Virus record (IMG/VR): IMGVR_UViG_3300015262_000003 | Span: 1-39,241 of that record | DNA: 39,241 nucleotides | Source: a virus | Reading direction: 5' to 3' (one strand) | In this document: piece after piece, positions 31,187 to 37,798 of the stretch | Layout of the letters: the number at the start of each line of letters is the position of its first letter | Numbering within the stretch: position 1 is the first letter of the stretch | Position numbers and translations under genes: made by a program | The notes under the pieces: model-generated | What the model was told of the DNA's origin: nothing | The model's input: only the letters and a program-made list of their open reading frames with translations | The model's database searches: none

Positions 31187-31519
31187 TTATTTATACTCAG
31201 CATCAATTGCACGAGCATTACCAATCAGTCTAGCCAGAAGCTTTTCAACTGGTTCCTGTGCATCGCCAAGTAGAATGTTATGACCACATTCCCGACCAGC
31301 TGGATATTCAACATCTCCTTCTTCAGAACAGATTTGAAGAATCTCATCAGTAAAAGATTCAATCAATTTATCAATCTCATCTTTTACAAATACTTTCTTC
31401 AGTACACCAGCGTAGTAAATCTTGTAATCACCACCGGTTGATTCAAGTGCCTTAACAATTTCATCCGCCCGGCGAAGTTTCTTTAGCTCCTTTTCGTCAA
31501 TCAGAACAGTCTTTATCAT
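31187..31519 (-). CDS. Hypothetical protein
   Basis: This 110-residue acidic protein is predicted mostly helical. It contains E-L-K-K-L-R-R-A-D-E-I-V-K-A-L near residues 11-25, Y-K-I-Y-Y-A-G-V-L-K-K-V-F-V, and two cysteines plus a histidine in I-C-S-E-E and E-C-G-H-N. I do not recognise a family. It is the last gene of the minus-strand operon, 2 nt after the LemA-like gene. Confidence 0.65.
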   Translation of the reverse strand: MIKTVLIDEKELKKLRRADEIVKALESTGGDYKIYYAGVLKKVFVKDEIDKLIESFTDEILQICSEEGDVEYPAGRECGHNILLGDAQEPVEKLLARLIGNARAIDAEYK

Positions 31520-31521
31520 GG

Positions 31522-32067
31522 TTAGTTCAACTTAATCACAGAATCTTTACCAGATTCAAACTTTACATCAACATTATCCAGAACGACAATCTTATATTTA
31601 TTCAGATCAACTTTAGGATAACCAGCAATCTTCAACCATGTACCTGACCAGAACATACCAAGTTGTTGCTCATAAGAACGCTTGACATCAACCAAAGTCT
31701 TCTGACTGGTGTTAAATTCATTACGACCACTCTCAATCACTTGTTGAATCTGACGGTACATCAGTGGATCAAGATTCATATTCTTCTCTTGAATAAACTG
31801 AACTACACCTTTACTACCGTCTTCGCCATATCGACCATTAAATGTTGCTTCTACAACTTGCAGCAAGTCTTTCTTGTACATACCCGGTACTTGTGCAGTT
31901 TCTTGAACCTTAGTTGTGTAAGTGTTCAATGTCACTTTGTTCTCTTGCCAAGTGGCATCCAGTTTAGTTTCATACTGAACACCGACGTTGTGATATTGAA
32001 CGTAAGTTGTGAACAAACCACCAACCAACAACAGTAGCGCAGCTACGACACCAATTACATATTTCAT
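31522..32067 (-). CDS. LemA-family-like membrane protein
   Basis: This 181-residue protein has an N-terminal membrane segment (about 4-24) followed by an all-helical domain. Y-H-N-V-G-V-Q-Y-E-T-K-L-D-A-T-W and the later helices fit the LemA fold, a four-helix bundle facing the periplasm. Bacterial LemA genes often occur with TPM-domain membrane proteins; a TPM-like gene lies 2.5 kb upstream in the same strand. The biochemical role of LemA is unsettled. AAGGAG lies just before the ATG, which directly follows the previous stop. Phage carriage suggests envelope modification during infection, as inference. Confidence 0.65.
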   Translation of the reverse strand: MKYVIGVVAALLLLVGGLFTTYVQYHNVGVQYETKLDATWQENKVTLNTYTTKVQETAQVPGMYKKDLLQVVEATFNGRYGEDGSKGVVQFIQEKNMNLDPLMYRQIQQVIESGRNEFNTSQKTLVDVKRSYEQQLGMFWSGTWLKIAGYPKVDLNKYKIVVLDNVDVKFESGKDSVIKLN

Positions 32068-32376
32068 TTACACAATCTCCTTAGCTTTGTTTAGAGCAGC
32101 TTCGTGTTCTGGAAGTTTAATGTCCAAGTAATCAAGAAGCTCACCAATTCGTTTGAAGTGTTTATTCATCTGATGAATCACGTAACCTCTATCATTACCT
32201 GAATACTTAGCAATCAAATCTTCAGGGTTACATTCACCGTTGTACAACGAACCACTTTTGTTATGATCACCGTCCTCATAAACCAATTGCCAAACACCAT
32301 CTTTCATGAAGTAATAGCAATCAGTTTCTTGGTGATAATGTGTGGCGGTTGGATAACCTTTCCAATCAATGTTCAT
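32068..32376 (-). CDS. Hypothetical protein
   Basis: An upstream GTG at 32406 lies inside the previous gene; the ATG at 32376 follows AGGAGG by about 12 nt and is preferred, giving 102 residues. The N-terminal part has paired aromatic strands (D-W-K-G-Y; Y-H-Q-E-T-D-C-Y-Y-F-M-K-D-G-V-W-Q-L-V-Y-E-D-G-D), and the C-terminal half is helical (L-L-D-Y-L-D-I-K-L-P). No family is recognised. It is coupled to LemA downstream by TAAATG. Confidence 0.65.
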   Translation of the reverse strand: MNIDWKGYPTATHYHQETDCYYFMKDGVWQLVYEDGDHNKSGSLYNGECNPEDLIAKYSGNDRGYVIHQMNKHFKRIGELLDYLDIKLPEHEAALNKAKEIV

Positions 32377-32378
32377 TA

Positions 32379-32594
32379 TTATACACTTCCTCCTAGTTGT
32401 TTCCACAAACGATGAGTTTCATCTAACCCTTCCATCCGAAGACGTTGATTGATTCGTGATTGAATCAAGTCATCAGCGTTCTTATCTCCCATGTTCTTTT
32501 GAACTACATCCTGACAATCCCAATGACATTGAAGCAAACCATTAAATGTTTGTCCATCAATCATTGGTAAGTTACAACCGGGACAATTACTCAT
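32379..32594 (-). CDS. Small zinc-ribbon-like protein
   Basis: This 71-residue protein has C-P-G-C at residues 4-7 and C-H-W-D-C at 23-27, a plausible four-cysteine zinc site. A basic helical end follows (R-I-N-Q-R-L-R). Start overlaps the end of the endonuclease gene. Function unknown; small zinc-binding proteins of this kind are common in phages. Confidence 0.65.
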   Translation of the reverse strand: MSNCPGCNLPMIDGQTFNGLLQCHWDCQDVVQKNMGDKNADDLIQSRINQRLRMEGLDETHRLWKQLGGSV

Positions 32595-33162
32595 TTTGTA
32601 CTCCGTGATCTTCAGTGTATTTTTCAGACGATATCAGATTTACTTCTTTAATCATCTGCTCTCTATGTTCAACTGCAAGTGTGAAAGCTGTGTCTCTACC
32701 AAGTTTATGAACAGGGAAGTTCTTACTAAACTGTTTCCCGTCATCATCCACCCACGAAGCAACAGCATATTCATATTTACCAACTTCTGAAAATGAAACA
32801 CCAGTTTTACCGGATTTGTTTCTAGAATCAATACTTCTGTTACGGGTATTTGTTTTCTTAGTAACTAACCGCATATTCAGAAGTGAATTGTCTGACCTTA
32901 CTCTGTTAATATGGTCAATTGTCATGTTATCTGGAATTGATCCATGAACCAAACACCAAATGATTCGGTGACAATACCTTCTTACTTGCTTACCCAATAC
33001 CCTGAAAGCAACACTCCAATGACCATCTTTGTGAATACTACCACAAATATCACCTTCCGAGTAGAGAAGAATGTTTCTCGCTCTACCGTTGTAAATGTTC
33101 TTTGCCCAAACCAACCCTGATGGACTGGTTGGGTCATATCTGAAATAATCGCTGAAATTCAT
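32587..33162 (-). CDS. HNH homing endonuclease with AP2-like domain
   Basis: The ATG at 33162 lies 5 nt after AGAGG and is preferred to an upstream GTG; the product has 191 residues. The HNH core includes C-H-R-I-I-W with His65, T-I-D-H-I-N with Asp83 and His84, and N-S-L-L-N (92-96). R-L-V-T-K-K-x-N-T-R-N-R follows. Residues 117-165 (G-V-S-F, W-V-D-D-D-G-K, F-P-V-H-K-L-G) resemble the AP2-type DNA-binding part usual in these free-standing endonucleases. Such genes are selfish and insert between other genes. It has its own promoter (33188-33216). Confidence 0.9.
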   Translation of the reverse strand: MNFSDYFRYDPTSPSGLVWAKNIYNGRARNILLYSEGDICGSIHKDGHWSVAFRVLGKQVRRYCHRIIWCLVHGSIPDNMTIDHINRVRSDNSLLNMRLVTKKTNTRNRSIDSRNKSGKTGVSFSEVGKYEYAVASWVDDDGKQFSKNFPVHKLGRDTAFTLAVEHREQMIKEVNLISSEKYTEDHGVQNE

Positions 33163-33187
33163 ATACACCTCTTACTGTGAAAAGTGA

Positions 33188-33216
33188 AGTATATAACGAA
33201 TTACAAAGATTGTCAA
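33188..33216 (-). promoter_or_regulatory. Minus-strand sigma70-like promoter for endonuclease gene
   Basis: Read on the minus strand, TTGACA (33216-33211) and TATACT (33193-33188) are 17 bp apart. The -35 box overlaps the end of the RNA ligase gene. The start is expected near 33181. Confidence 0.68.
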
Positions 33217-34355
33217 TCCTCTGCAAGCAAATAACGATTTGAAATTACCTTGAAGGAAAAGTCTCGGGTCATGCTCTTGAACACGAAACCTTCACGCATT
33301 TTACCATTCAAGCCACTTGGACCATCTGCATCAGCAAGTGCTTCTTTTACTGTAAGAGGTAAGTATACATCAGTTCCAGCGACTGGTACATGACTGATAT
33401 TATACAATTTGCAGAAGTCTTGACGCTCTTGTGGAAGCATATAACGTCGTTCATCAATCAGGTAAACATCATAGCAGTAGAACTCATTCTGTTCAACACC
33501 TTCAAAGTTCTTTTGAATAGAAGGACCAACCATCTCACCTTGAATTGCCAGATTGCGAACATCGCGAACAAGTGCAGTCAAAAGACCAGCCTTTTGAGCC
33601 ATTTGAGTAAACGAGTTGTCATCAGCTTTCCACTGAGTATCTACCGAGACAAACAGTTTACCCGTTTGTTTAACTTTTGCAAGCCATTCTTTGAATACAA
33701 GTTTGAAACCCTTGTTCTCAGTTTGCATACGGAAGCCAACATTACGAGAAGCAACACCAAGTACACCATCTTTGATGAATACCGTCAGACTACTACCGTC
33801 CAGTTTGAATGTCTTCTCAAACTTCTCATCTTTATCGCAAGCTTGCTGATATTGAACGACAATGTTCTGCACACGAGTTTGGTCAGTCTTAGGAACAAAC
33901 TTAGGGAAACCAAGTGCGGAAGTACCAGACTTCACACCAGCTGCGTTACCATTCAGTTGTTTCTCACCAGCACTTTCATACTTGATAATACCAAGCTTTT
34001 GAGTCAAATCAATATCAACAGCTAGCTTAGAATTGTCATGTAGACCAACTTCACTCAGTGGAATCAACAAGCCTTGACTCAGTTGCTTACGCAGCTTGAT
34101 GGTTTTGATACGAGCATATTGAACATTATCAACAGTGTAGTTCTTACTAGATGCAAGAAATGAGAATGCTGGGTTTGCCACTGGAAGCATACTATCAACT
34201 TCACAGTAAATAGCTTTAGAGCCAGCTACATACAAACCTTTCTGTGCAACTACTTGCCAACCACCTACAAGGGCAAGCTCAATTCGGTCTGCCCCTTCAA
34301 TTGGATGCAGGGAATCAACAATTACAACACGGGCCAACTTACGTTCTTCACTCAC
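33213..34355 (-). CDS. RNA ligase (Rnl5 / DraRnl-like)
   Basis: This 380-residue protein starts at GTG with AAAGGAGA 8 nt upstream. The N-terminal 100 residues form an OB-like domain (A-R-V-V-I-V-D-S-L-H-P-I-E-G-A-D), as in the Deinococcus Rnl5 type. The nucleotidyltransferase domain has K-L-D-G (184-187) with Lys184 as the adenylated residue, a later G-E-M motif (A-I-Q-G-E-M-V-G-P) and R-E-G-F-V-F-K near 356. F-S-F-K-V-I near 368 gives motif V. It seals nicks in RNA; repair of tRNAs cut by host defence nucleases is a likely purpose. No kinase-phosphatase partner lies in the window. Confidence 0.9.
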   Translation of the reverse strand: MSEERKLARVVIVDSLHPIEGADRIELALVGGWQVVAQKGLYVAGSKAIYCEVDSMLPVANPAFSFLASSKNYTVDNVQYARIKTIKLRKQLSQGLLIPLSEVGLHDNSKLAVDIDLTQKLGIIKYESAGEKQLNGNAAGVKSGTSALGFPKFVPKTDQTRVQNIVVQYQQACDKDEKFEKTFKLDGSSLTVFIKDGVLGVASRNVGFRMQTENKGFKLVFKEWLAKVKQTGKLFVSVDTQWKADDNSFTQMAQKAGLLTALVRDVRNLAIQGEMVGPSIQKNFEGVEQNEFYCYDVYLIDERRYMLPQERQDFCKLYNISHVPVAGTDVYLPLTVKEALADADGPSGLNGKMREGFVFKSMTRDFSFKVISNRYLLAED

Positions 34356-34368
34356 TTACTTCTCTCCT

Positions 34369-34557
34369 TTAAAAATTTACAGGTACAGCTGGTTGTACAT
34401 GACATACTGGACAAACGATTCTGGCAACCCTATCACCACAACCAGTGTAGTCCTTTTCAAATGAAAACTTCATATCACTGTAAGTGTATTCTAGAACAGT
34501 CTTACAGTTGTAACAAGTGCAAGTTTTGGCTCTTGCTAGCGATACTACACTAACCAT
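34369..34557 (-). CDS. Small cysteine-rich (zinc-ribbon-like) protein
   Basis: This 62-residue protein has C-T-C-Y-N-C (13-18), Cys40 and C-P-V-C (49-52), suggesting one zinc ribbon made of two CxxC knuckles. The start follows an AGGGTG. It lies between the RNA ligase and the Cys-rich membrane protein. Function is unknown. Confidence 0.65.
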   Translation of the reverse strand: MVSVVSLARAKTCTCYNCKTVLEYTYSDMKFSFEKDYTGCGDRVARIVCPVCHVQPAVPVNF

Positions 34558-34568
34558 TTCATCACCCT

Positions 34569-35621
34569 TTAAAATTCATGTTTATGTGCAAACCATGCTG
34601 CACCAAATGGGAATACCAAACCAACAAACATCAGCAACCAGATTGCCCACTTTGGAATCTCAACCTCATCATCAAGGTATTTGAATTCCTCAATACTACG
34701 GTGTTGATAATGCTTTGTCAAACCTTCTTTGATGACATTGTTCATTGCTACTGCATCAAACTTACCAATGTTCAACAGTTCATCTCGGATGACAACGTTC
34801 ACCATATCACTCTTCGACCAACTGAAGACAGCAACATTTAAGAATGATCCATCTTTATCCATGTTGATGACAACGTAGACATCATTGATCTTACCACCAA
34901 GCTGTTTAGCTCGCAAGCTCTCAGAGAACAATGACCCTTTGTTGTGCAATACAACCACAACGTTCACCTTCTTGCTAGGACCAACTGTCTTGAGTGTATC
35001 ATTCAGAAGTGTGTTCAATTGCTTAGCTTCAGGAACGCTTACACCAAATTCAATCACTCGATTGATTCGATAGTAATCATACACCGAAAGGTATTCAGGT
35101 ACAACCACTTTCTCATCCAGCTGACTCTTGTTGAAGATGCTGAAGGGTGATGCTTTGATGTAGTTGTAATAGCTGCTTTCTACTGCAAAAGGCTCACCAA
35201 TTCGCACGTTAGACCATCGGGGAGGCTCACGTAGCCCTTGTCGGTCAACGCGGTCAATTGACACACCACCAACGGTAGAATGTACATTCCAATCGACATC
35301 ATAAGAGTGGTCGTAACAGGTTTGGCAAATTGTGGAGCATGAACGACTGCTACCAGAGCCAGAACATGATGTCACACAATTACATTGGTAACTATGTTCA
35401 CAACTAACTTCATCTCGTGTAACACTGGTCACTTGTCCATTGAGAATCTGTGTGTCACGTCCTTGACCATACATACTACCAAATGCAATAGCACCAACGA
35501 TCACAGATTGAACACCTAACATGATCAACCCTTCTCGGATTGTAATCGTATGAGGGAACATTCTGATAGCTACAACCCAAACGAGTATAAGCAATAGAGC
35601 GAATCCAATAATCCACCACAT
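34569..35621 (-). CDS. Cys-rich membrane protein with TPM-like domain
   Basis: This 350-residue protein has membrane segments at about 2-19, 31-50 and 322-343. Seven cysteines lie between residues 74 and 102 (C-N-C, S-C-S-G-S-G-S, C-S-T-I-C-Q-T-C), probably metal-binding or disulfide-bonded. Residues 190-315 (N-V-V-V-V-L-H-N; K-Q-L-G-G-K-I-N-D-V-Y-V-V-I-N-M-D) follow the strand and helix order of TPM/DUF477 domains. That domain often co-occurs with LemA, whose relative lies downstream in the same operon. The TPM match is by pattern only. Cellular place: inner membrane. Confidence 0.55.
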   Translation of the reverse strand: MWWIIGFALLLILVWVVAIRMFPHTITIREGLIMLGVQSVIVGAIAFGSMYGQGRDTQILNGQVTSVTRDEVSCEHSYQCNCVTSCSGSGSSRSCSTICQTCYDHSYDVDWNVHSTVGGVSIDRVDRQGLREPPRWSNVRIGEPFAVESSYYNYIKASPFSIFNKSQLDEKVVVPEYLSVYDYYRINRVIEFGVSVPEAKQLNTLLNDTLKTVGPSKKVNVVVVLHNKGSLFSESLRAKQLGGKINDVYVVINMDKDGSFLNVAVFSWSKSDMVNVVIRDELLNIGKFDAVAMNNVIKEGLTKHYQHRSIEEFKYLDDEVEIPKWAIWLLMFVGLVFPFGAAWFAHKHEF

Positions 35622-35636
35622 GTTTACTATGTTCCT

Positions 35637-35792
35637 TTACAGTTTAAGTTTCTTGGTTTTAAGACAGTTGGAGCAAACAAATACTTTCTTTACATACAAT
35701 GGTCGTTTTGATCCAGAGTGTTCAAACACATTCGCATTAAACTGGAAAACCCACTTGTGACCTCTGAACCAACACATGATTCTATTAATCAT
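35637..35792 (-). CDS. Small zinc-binding phage protein (DUF1660-like)
   Basis: GGAG lies 7 nt before the ATG at 35792, so the longer frame from 35834 is not used. The 51-residue product starts M-I-N-R-I-M-C-W-F-R-G-H-K-W and ends with C-S-N-C-L-K-T-K-K. The C-W-x-x-G-H-K-W opening and closing CxxC match small DUF1660-type phage proteins. It overlaps the end of the preceding 58-residue gene. Confidence 0.65.
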   Translation of the reverse strand: MINRIMCWFRGHKWVFQFNANVFEHSGSKRPLYVKKVFVCSNCLKTKKLKL

Positions 35793-35961
35793 AATCAATC
35801 TCCAGTTCGTCAAGTTCAAACTCAACGAATTCAATCAGTGTGTAAATATGATCGTCAACCTCATGACCAAATCCAACAGCTTTAGCATCTTTACGAATGT
35901 GCTTCAGATGAGCATGTAAACCCATCAGTTGTATATTTCTTAATGGATCTTGGTCTATCAT
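35785..35961 (-). CDS. Small hypothetical protein (58 aa)
   Basis: The ATG at 35961 overlaps the upstream gene's stop (ATGA). The product has an H-A-H-L-K-H-I-R-K-D-A-K-A-V-G helix and a very acidic end (F-E-L-D-E-L-E-I-D-Y-D). It overlaps the next start by 8 nt. Coupling on both sides makes it credible despite size; function unknown. Confidence 0.6.
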   Translation of the reverse strand: MIDQDPLRNIQLMGLHAHLKHIRKDAKAVGFGHEVDDHIYTLIEFVEFELDELEIDYD

Positions 35962-36173
35962 ACTACAACCTTATAATTAAATTGTTTAGCGCGTTCACGC
36001 ATTTCACAAGACTGCTCATATTGAGCGATGGTCATTGCAAATGCACGATGAACACTATATTTATTACCATCTTCGTTCAGGAACCATACTGGACCATATG
36101 ACTCAGGATGGGAAACAAACCAAAAGCGTTCATCACCATATTCATCAATTCGTATTTCTTCACCGGGTTTCAT
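35958..36173 (-). CDS. Small hypothetical protein (71 aa)
   Basis: The protein starts M-K-P-G-E-E-I-R-I-D-E-Y-G and has beta-hairpin-like aromatic strands (R-F-W-F-V-S-H-P; P-V-W-F-L-N-E-D-G). A helix follows near the end (M-T-I-A-Q-Y-E-Q-S-C-E-M-R-E-R-A). No family recognised. It is coupled to neighbours through short overlaps at both ends. Confidence 0.65.
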   Translation of the reverse strand: MKPGEEIRIDEYGDERFWFVSHPESYGPVWFLNEDGNKYSVHRAFAMTIAQYEQSCEMRERAKQFNYKVVV

Positions 36174-36321
36174 TTTCTACCTGTTCTTCTAATCGCTTTA
36201 TGGTAAGTTCAAGTGAGAGAATCTTATATCTCTTCTCGATATTTCTTTTAACAGCTTCAGCATGTTCGAATGAAGTATAACGGTGTACATTACTACTTAC
36301 CCAATCCAATTCCCATTGCAT
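36160..36321 (-). CDS. Small coiled-coil-like protein (53 aa)
   Basis: The ATG at 36321 overlaps the upstream stop (TAATG). The product begins M-Q-W-E-L-D-W-V and its second half is a charged helix (S-L-E-L-T-I-K-R-L-E-E-Q-V-E-N-E). The ribosome binding site is weak (AAGAGAA), as for a coupled gene. It overlaps the next start by 14 nt. Confidence 0.5.
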   Translation of the reverse strand: MQWELDWVSSNVHRYTSFEHAEAVKRNIEKRYKILSLELTIKRLEEQVENETR

Positions 36322-36485
36322 TATTCTGTTCTCTTAACTCTGCTTTCGAAACTCATCTTATCAACCTTTGGAGTTGAGTGCAAGGATTTATTAACAATTC
36401 TTTCTGCTTTGATTGGTGTGATGTATGGACCAGATGCATATCCACAATAAAACGCAAGAAGAAGAACCAATCCGAATTTAATCAA
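36321..36485 (-). CDS. Small membrane or secreted protein (54 aa), TTG start
   Basis: A TTG at 36485 follows GAGG by 6 nt, overlapping the end of the upstream gene. The product opens with a hydrophobic stretch (G-L-V-L-L-L-A-F-Y-C-G-Y-A-S-G), a membrane anchor or signal peptide, then a basic polar tail. The stop overlaps the next ATG (TAATG). Function unknown. Confidence 0.5.
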   Translation of the reverse strand: MIKFGLVLLLAFYCGYASGPYITPIKAERIVNKSLHSTPKVDKMSFESRVKRTE

Positions 36486-36696
36486 TCATCACCTCTTCGA
36501 TAACCACATCATCTTCCAAACCCAACCATTTGAATGCAGCGTCTACATCAGCTACAAGTGTACGAGTCAAGCTGTTCTTTGGGACACGAACGTTGTTAGG
36601 AAATGCTTTATCATTGTAATTGATGGTCCAAGCTTTTGGACTCTCTTTCACCAGACGACAAGCACACATCATACCACTTGTGCTAACTAAAATCAT
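36478..36696 (-). CDS. Small hypothetical protein (72 aa)
   Basis: The product starts M-I-L-V-S-T-S-G-M-M-C-A-C-R-L-V and has a central basic strand (A-W-T-I-N-Y-N-D-K; N-V-R-V-P-K-N-S-L). Its end is acidic (E-D-D-V-V-I-E-E-V-M-I-D). The start overlaps the upstream stop (ATGA). No family is recognised. Confidence 0.62.
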   Translation of the reverse strand: MILVSTSGMMCACRLVKESPKAWTINYNDKAFPNNVRVPKNSLTRTLVADVDAAFKWLGLEDDVVIEEVMID

Positions 36697-36881
36697 TCTT
36701 CATCCATCCTCAAATCAAAGTGGTTGTCAAGGTCATCTTCCAGACCAGAGATATCAGCCGACAATTCCTGAGCAATGGCAATCATTTCATGACCATCCTC
36801 ACAGTTTTCAATATCATCAAGCTTACATCTGATACGGAACAAACTCAAGCACAAGTCTGTTGCAAATTCACGGTTGTTCAT
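36693..36881 (-). CDS. Small acidic helical protein (62 aa)
   Basis: The product is predicted helical and strongly acidic (E-L-S-A-D-I-S-G-L-E-D-D-L-D-N-H). It contains two cysteines. The ATG at 36881 overlaps a stop codon in the upstream small frame (ATGA). Function unknown. Confidence 0.62.
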   Translation of the reverse strand: MNNREFATDLCLSLFRIRCKLDDIENCEDGHEMIAIAQELSADISGLEDDLDNHFDLRMDEE

Positions 36882-37006
36882 TTATGTTTATCACCTAAGC
36901 AAGTGTAATAGGAAGAAGCCATTCCTGCTATATAAGTTATTGACACAGCTGTGTACCCAGCATTGATACAGGATTGTTTGTGCTTGTTAGTGTCATTTTC
37001 ATTTAT
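36878..37006 (-). pseudogene. Possible frame-disrupted small gene
   Basis: A 42-codon frame ends in a TGA that overlaps the next ATG, like its neighbours, and reads I-N-A-G-Y-T-A-V-S-I-T-Y-I-A-G-M-A-S-S-Y-Y. It has no ATG near its beginning; GTG at 36946 is the first usual start. In another frame an ATG coupled to the upstream stop gives only 21 codons. A one-base shift joining the two would restore a normal coupled gene. It may be a frameshifted gene, a sequencing error or a short GTG-started gene. Confidence 0.3.
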
Positions 37007-37184
37007 CGTTCAACCCTAGTAGTTCCAACAATCCATAAACCCACTTGCTCAACTCCAAGCATTCGGTTGGGTTGGGATTGTAATCAGACATTCCGGTTCT
37101 AGCCATCTCACCCAACAACATTCTGAGAGCAGTTTCCATGTTCTCATTCTGGAGCTTGAGTAGTTCAATTTCATCTGGATGCAT
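36999..37184 (-). CDS. Small hypothetical protein (61 aa)
   Basis: The longer frame begins deep in the preceding gene; the ATG at 37184 near the end of that gene is preferred. The product starts M-H-P-D-E-I-E-L-L-K-L-Q-N-E-N-M and looks like an N-terminal coiled coil followed by C-L-E-L-S-K-W-V-Y-G-L-L. Function unknown. Confidence 0.58.
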   Translation of the reverse strand: MHPDEIELLKLQNENMETALRMLLGEMARTGMSDYNPNPTECLELSKWVYGLLELLGLNDK

Positions 37185-37422
37185 TTTCCAATTCCTCAAT
37201 ACGCTCATTCTGTTCTGTGAAGTGTTTGTGAAGTCGATCAAACAAATCATCAAGCTCAGTGAATTCAACACCATTCATTGTGATACGGAAGTCAATAGCT
37301 TTGTCATCCCAACCGGGAGCGTTCACCATTTGGTTGAACTTCTCTGACAGAACACCGTCACTTGCTGCAACAACTACAGCAATCCATTTACGTGTGTCAT
37401 CTTGCTTCATATTTAGAATCAT
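37171..37422 (-). CDS. Small hypothetical protein (83 aa)
   Basis: The ATG at 37422 overlaps the upstream stop (ATGA). The product has W-I-A-V-V-V-A-A-S-D near residues 13-22, D-F-R-I-T-M-N-G-V-E-F near 44-54 and a C-terminal helix (H-F-T-E-Q-N-E-R-I-E-E-L). No family is recognised. Confidence 0.65.
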   Translation of the reverse strand: MILNMKQDDTRKWIAVVVAASDGVLSEKFNQMVNAPGWDDKAIDFRITMNGVEFTELDDLFDRLHKHFTEQNERIEELENASR

Positions 37423-37682
37423 TCTTCAATCCCCAATGCTTGTTTGATATCTTGTTGAACCTGAGCCTTACCTTTCTCAAGACCTAGATTATAGACATGA
37501 ACCAGTGCTGTGTAAAGGATTGATTGTACATCTGGTGCCGTAGCTGAGAAGTCAAACCCTTCAAAGTCAACGTTCAGCGTGTGAAAGGATGAGTCAGAGT
37601 CGTTATGCCAAACTTCAAAACCCAAGCTTGTGATTAGTTCACATTTCTTGTTCAATTCTTCAGCGTTTCTATTGCGGCGCAT
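37419..37682 (-). CDS. Small hypothetical protein (87 aa)
   Basis: This is the first gene after the minus-strand promoter at 37713-37740, with AGGAGA 9 nt before the ATG. The basic start (M-R-R-N-R-N-A-E-E-L) leads into F-E-V-W-H-N-D-S-D-S-S-F and a C-terminal helix (G-L-E-K-G-K-A-Q-V-Q-Q-D-I-K-Q-A). Function unknown. It opens the chain of tiny coupled genes that runs to 35637. Confidence 0.68.
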   Translation of the reverse strand: MRRNRNAEELNKKCELITSLGFEVWHNDSDSSFHTLNVDFEGFDFSATAPDVQSILYTALVHVYNLGLEKGKAQVQQDIKQALGIEE

Positions 37683-37712
37683 GGTGTATATTCTCCTGTC
37701 TGTATGGTGGTC

Positions 37713-37740
37713 ATTCTACCAGTATCAAACACCTTGTCAA
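37713..37740 (-). promoter_or_regulatory. Minus-strand sigma70-like promoter
   Basis: On the minus strand TTGACA (37740-37735) and TAGAAT (37718-37713) are 16 bp apart. It lies between the NrdA terminator and the first small gene, so it starts the small-gene operon. Confidence 0.66.
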
Positions 37741-37750
37741 CATTTATTTT

Positions 37751-37780
37751 AGACGAAGAAAAGCCCGCATGAGGCGGGCT
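37751..37780 (-). terminator. Minus-strand terminator after ribonucleotide reductase gene
   Basis: AGCCCGC and GCGGGCT form a perfect 7-bp stem with a 5-nt loop. On the minus strand it is followed by TTTTCTTCGTCT. It ends the nrdA transcript just before the next promoter. Confidence 0.88.
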
Positions 37781-37798
37781 AGGACTTAACACATTTCT

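Noticed and set aside
32377-32406. GTG start of the gene at 32068 inside the preceding gene
   Set aside because: It lies upstream of the AGGAGG that serves the ATG at 32376.
36940-36969. Plus-strand promoter (TTGACA and TGATAC, 18 bp apart)
   Set aside because: The -10 box is poor and it would transcribe antisense to the minus-strand genes, with no plus-strand gene downstream.
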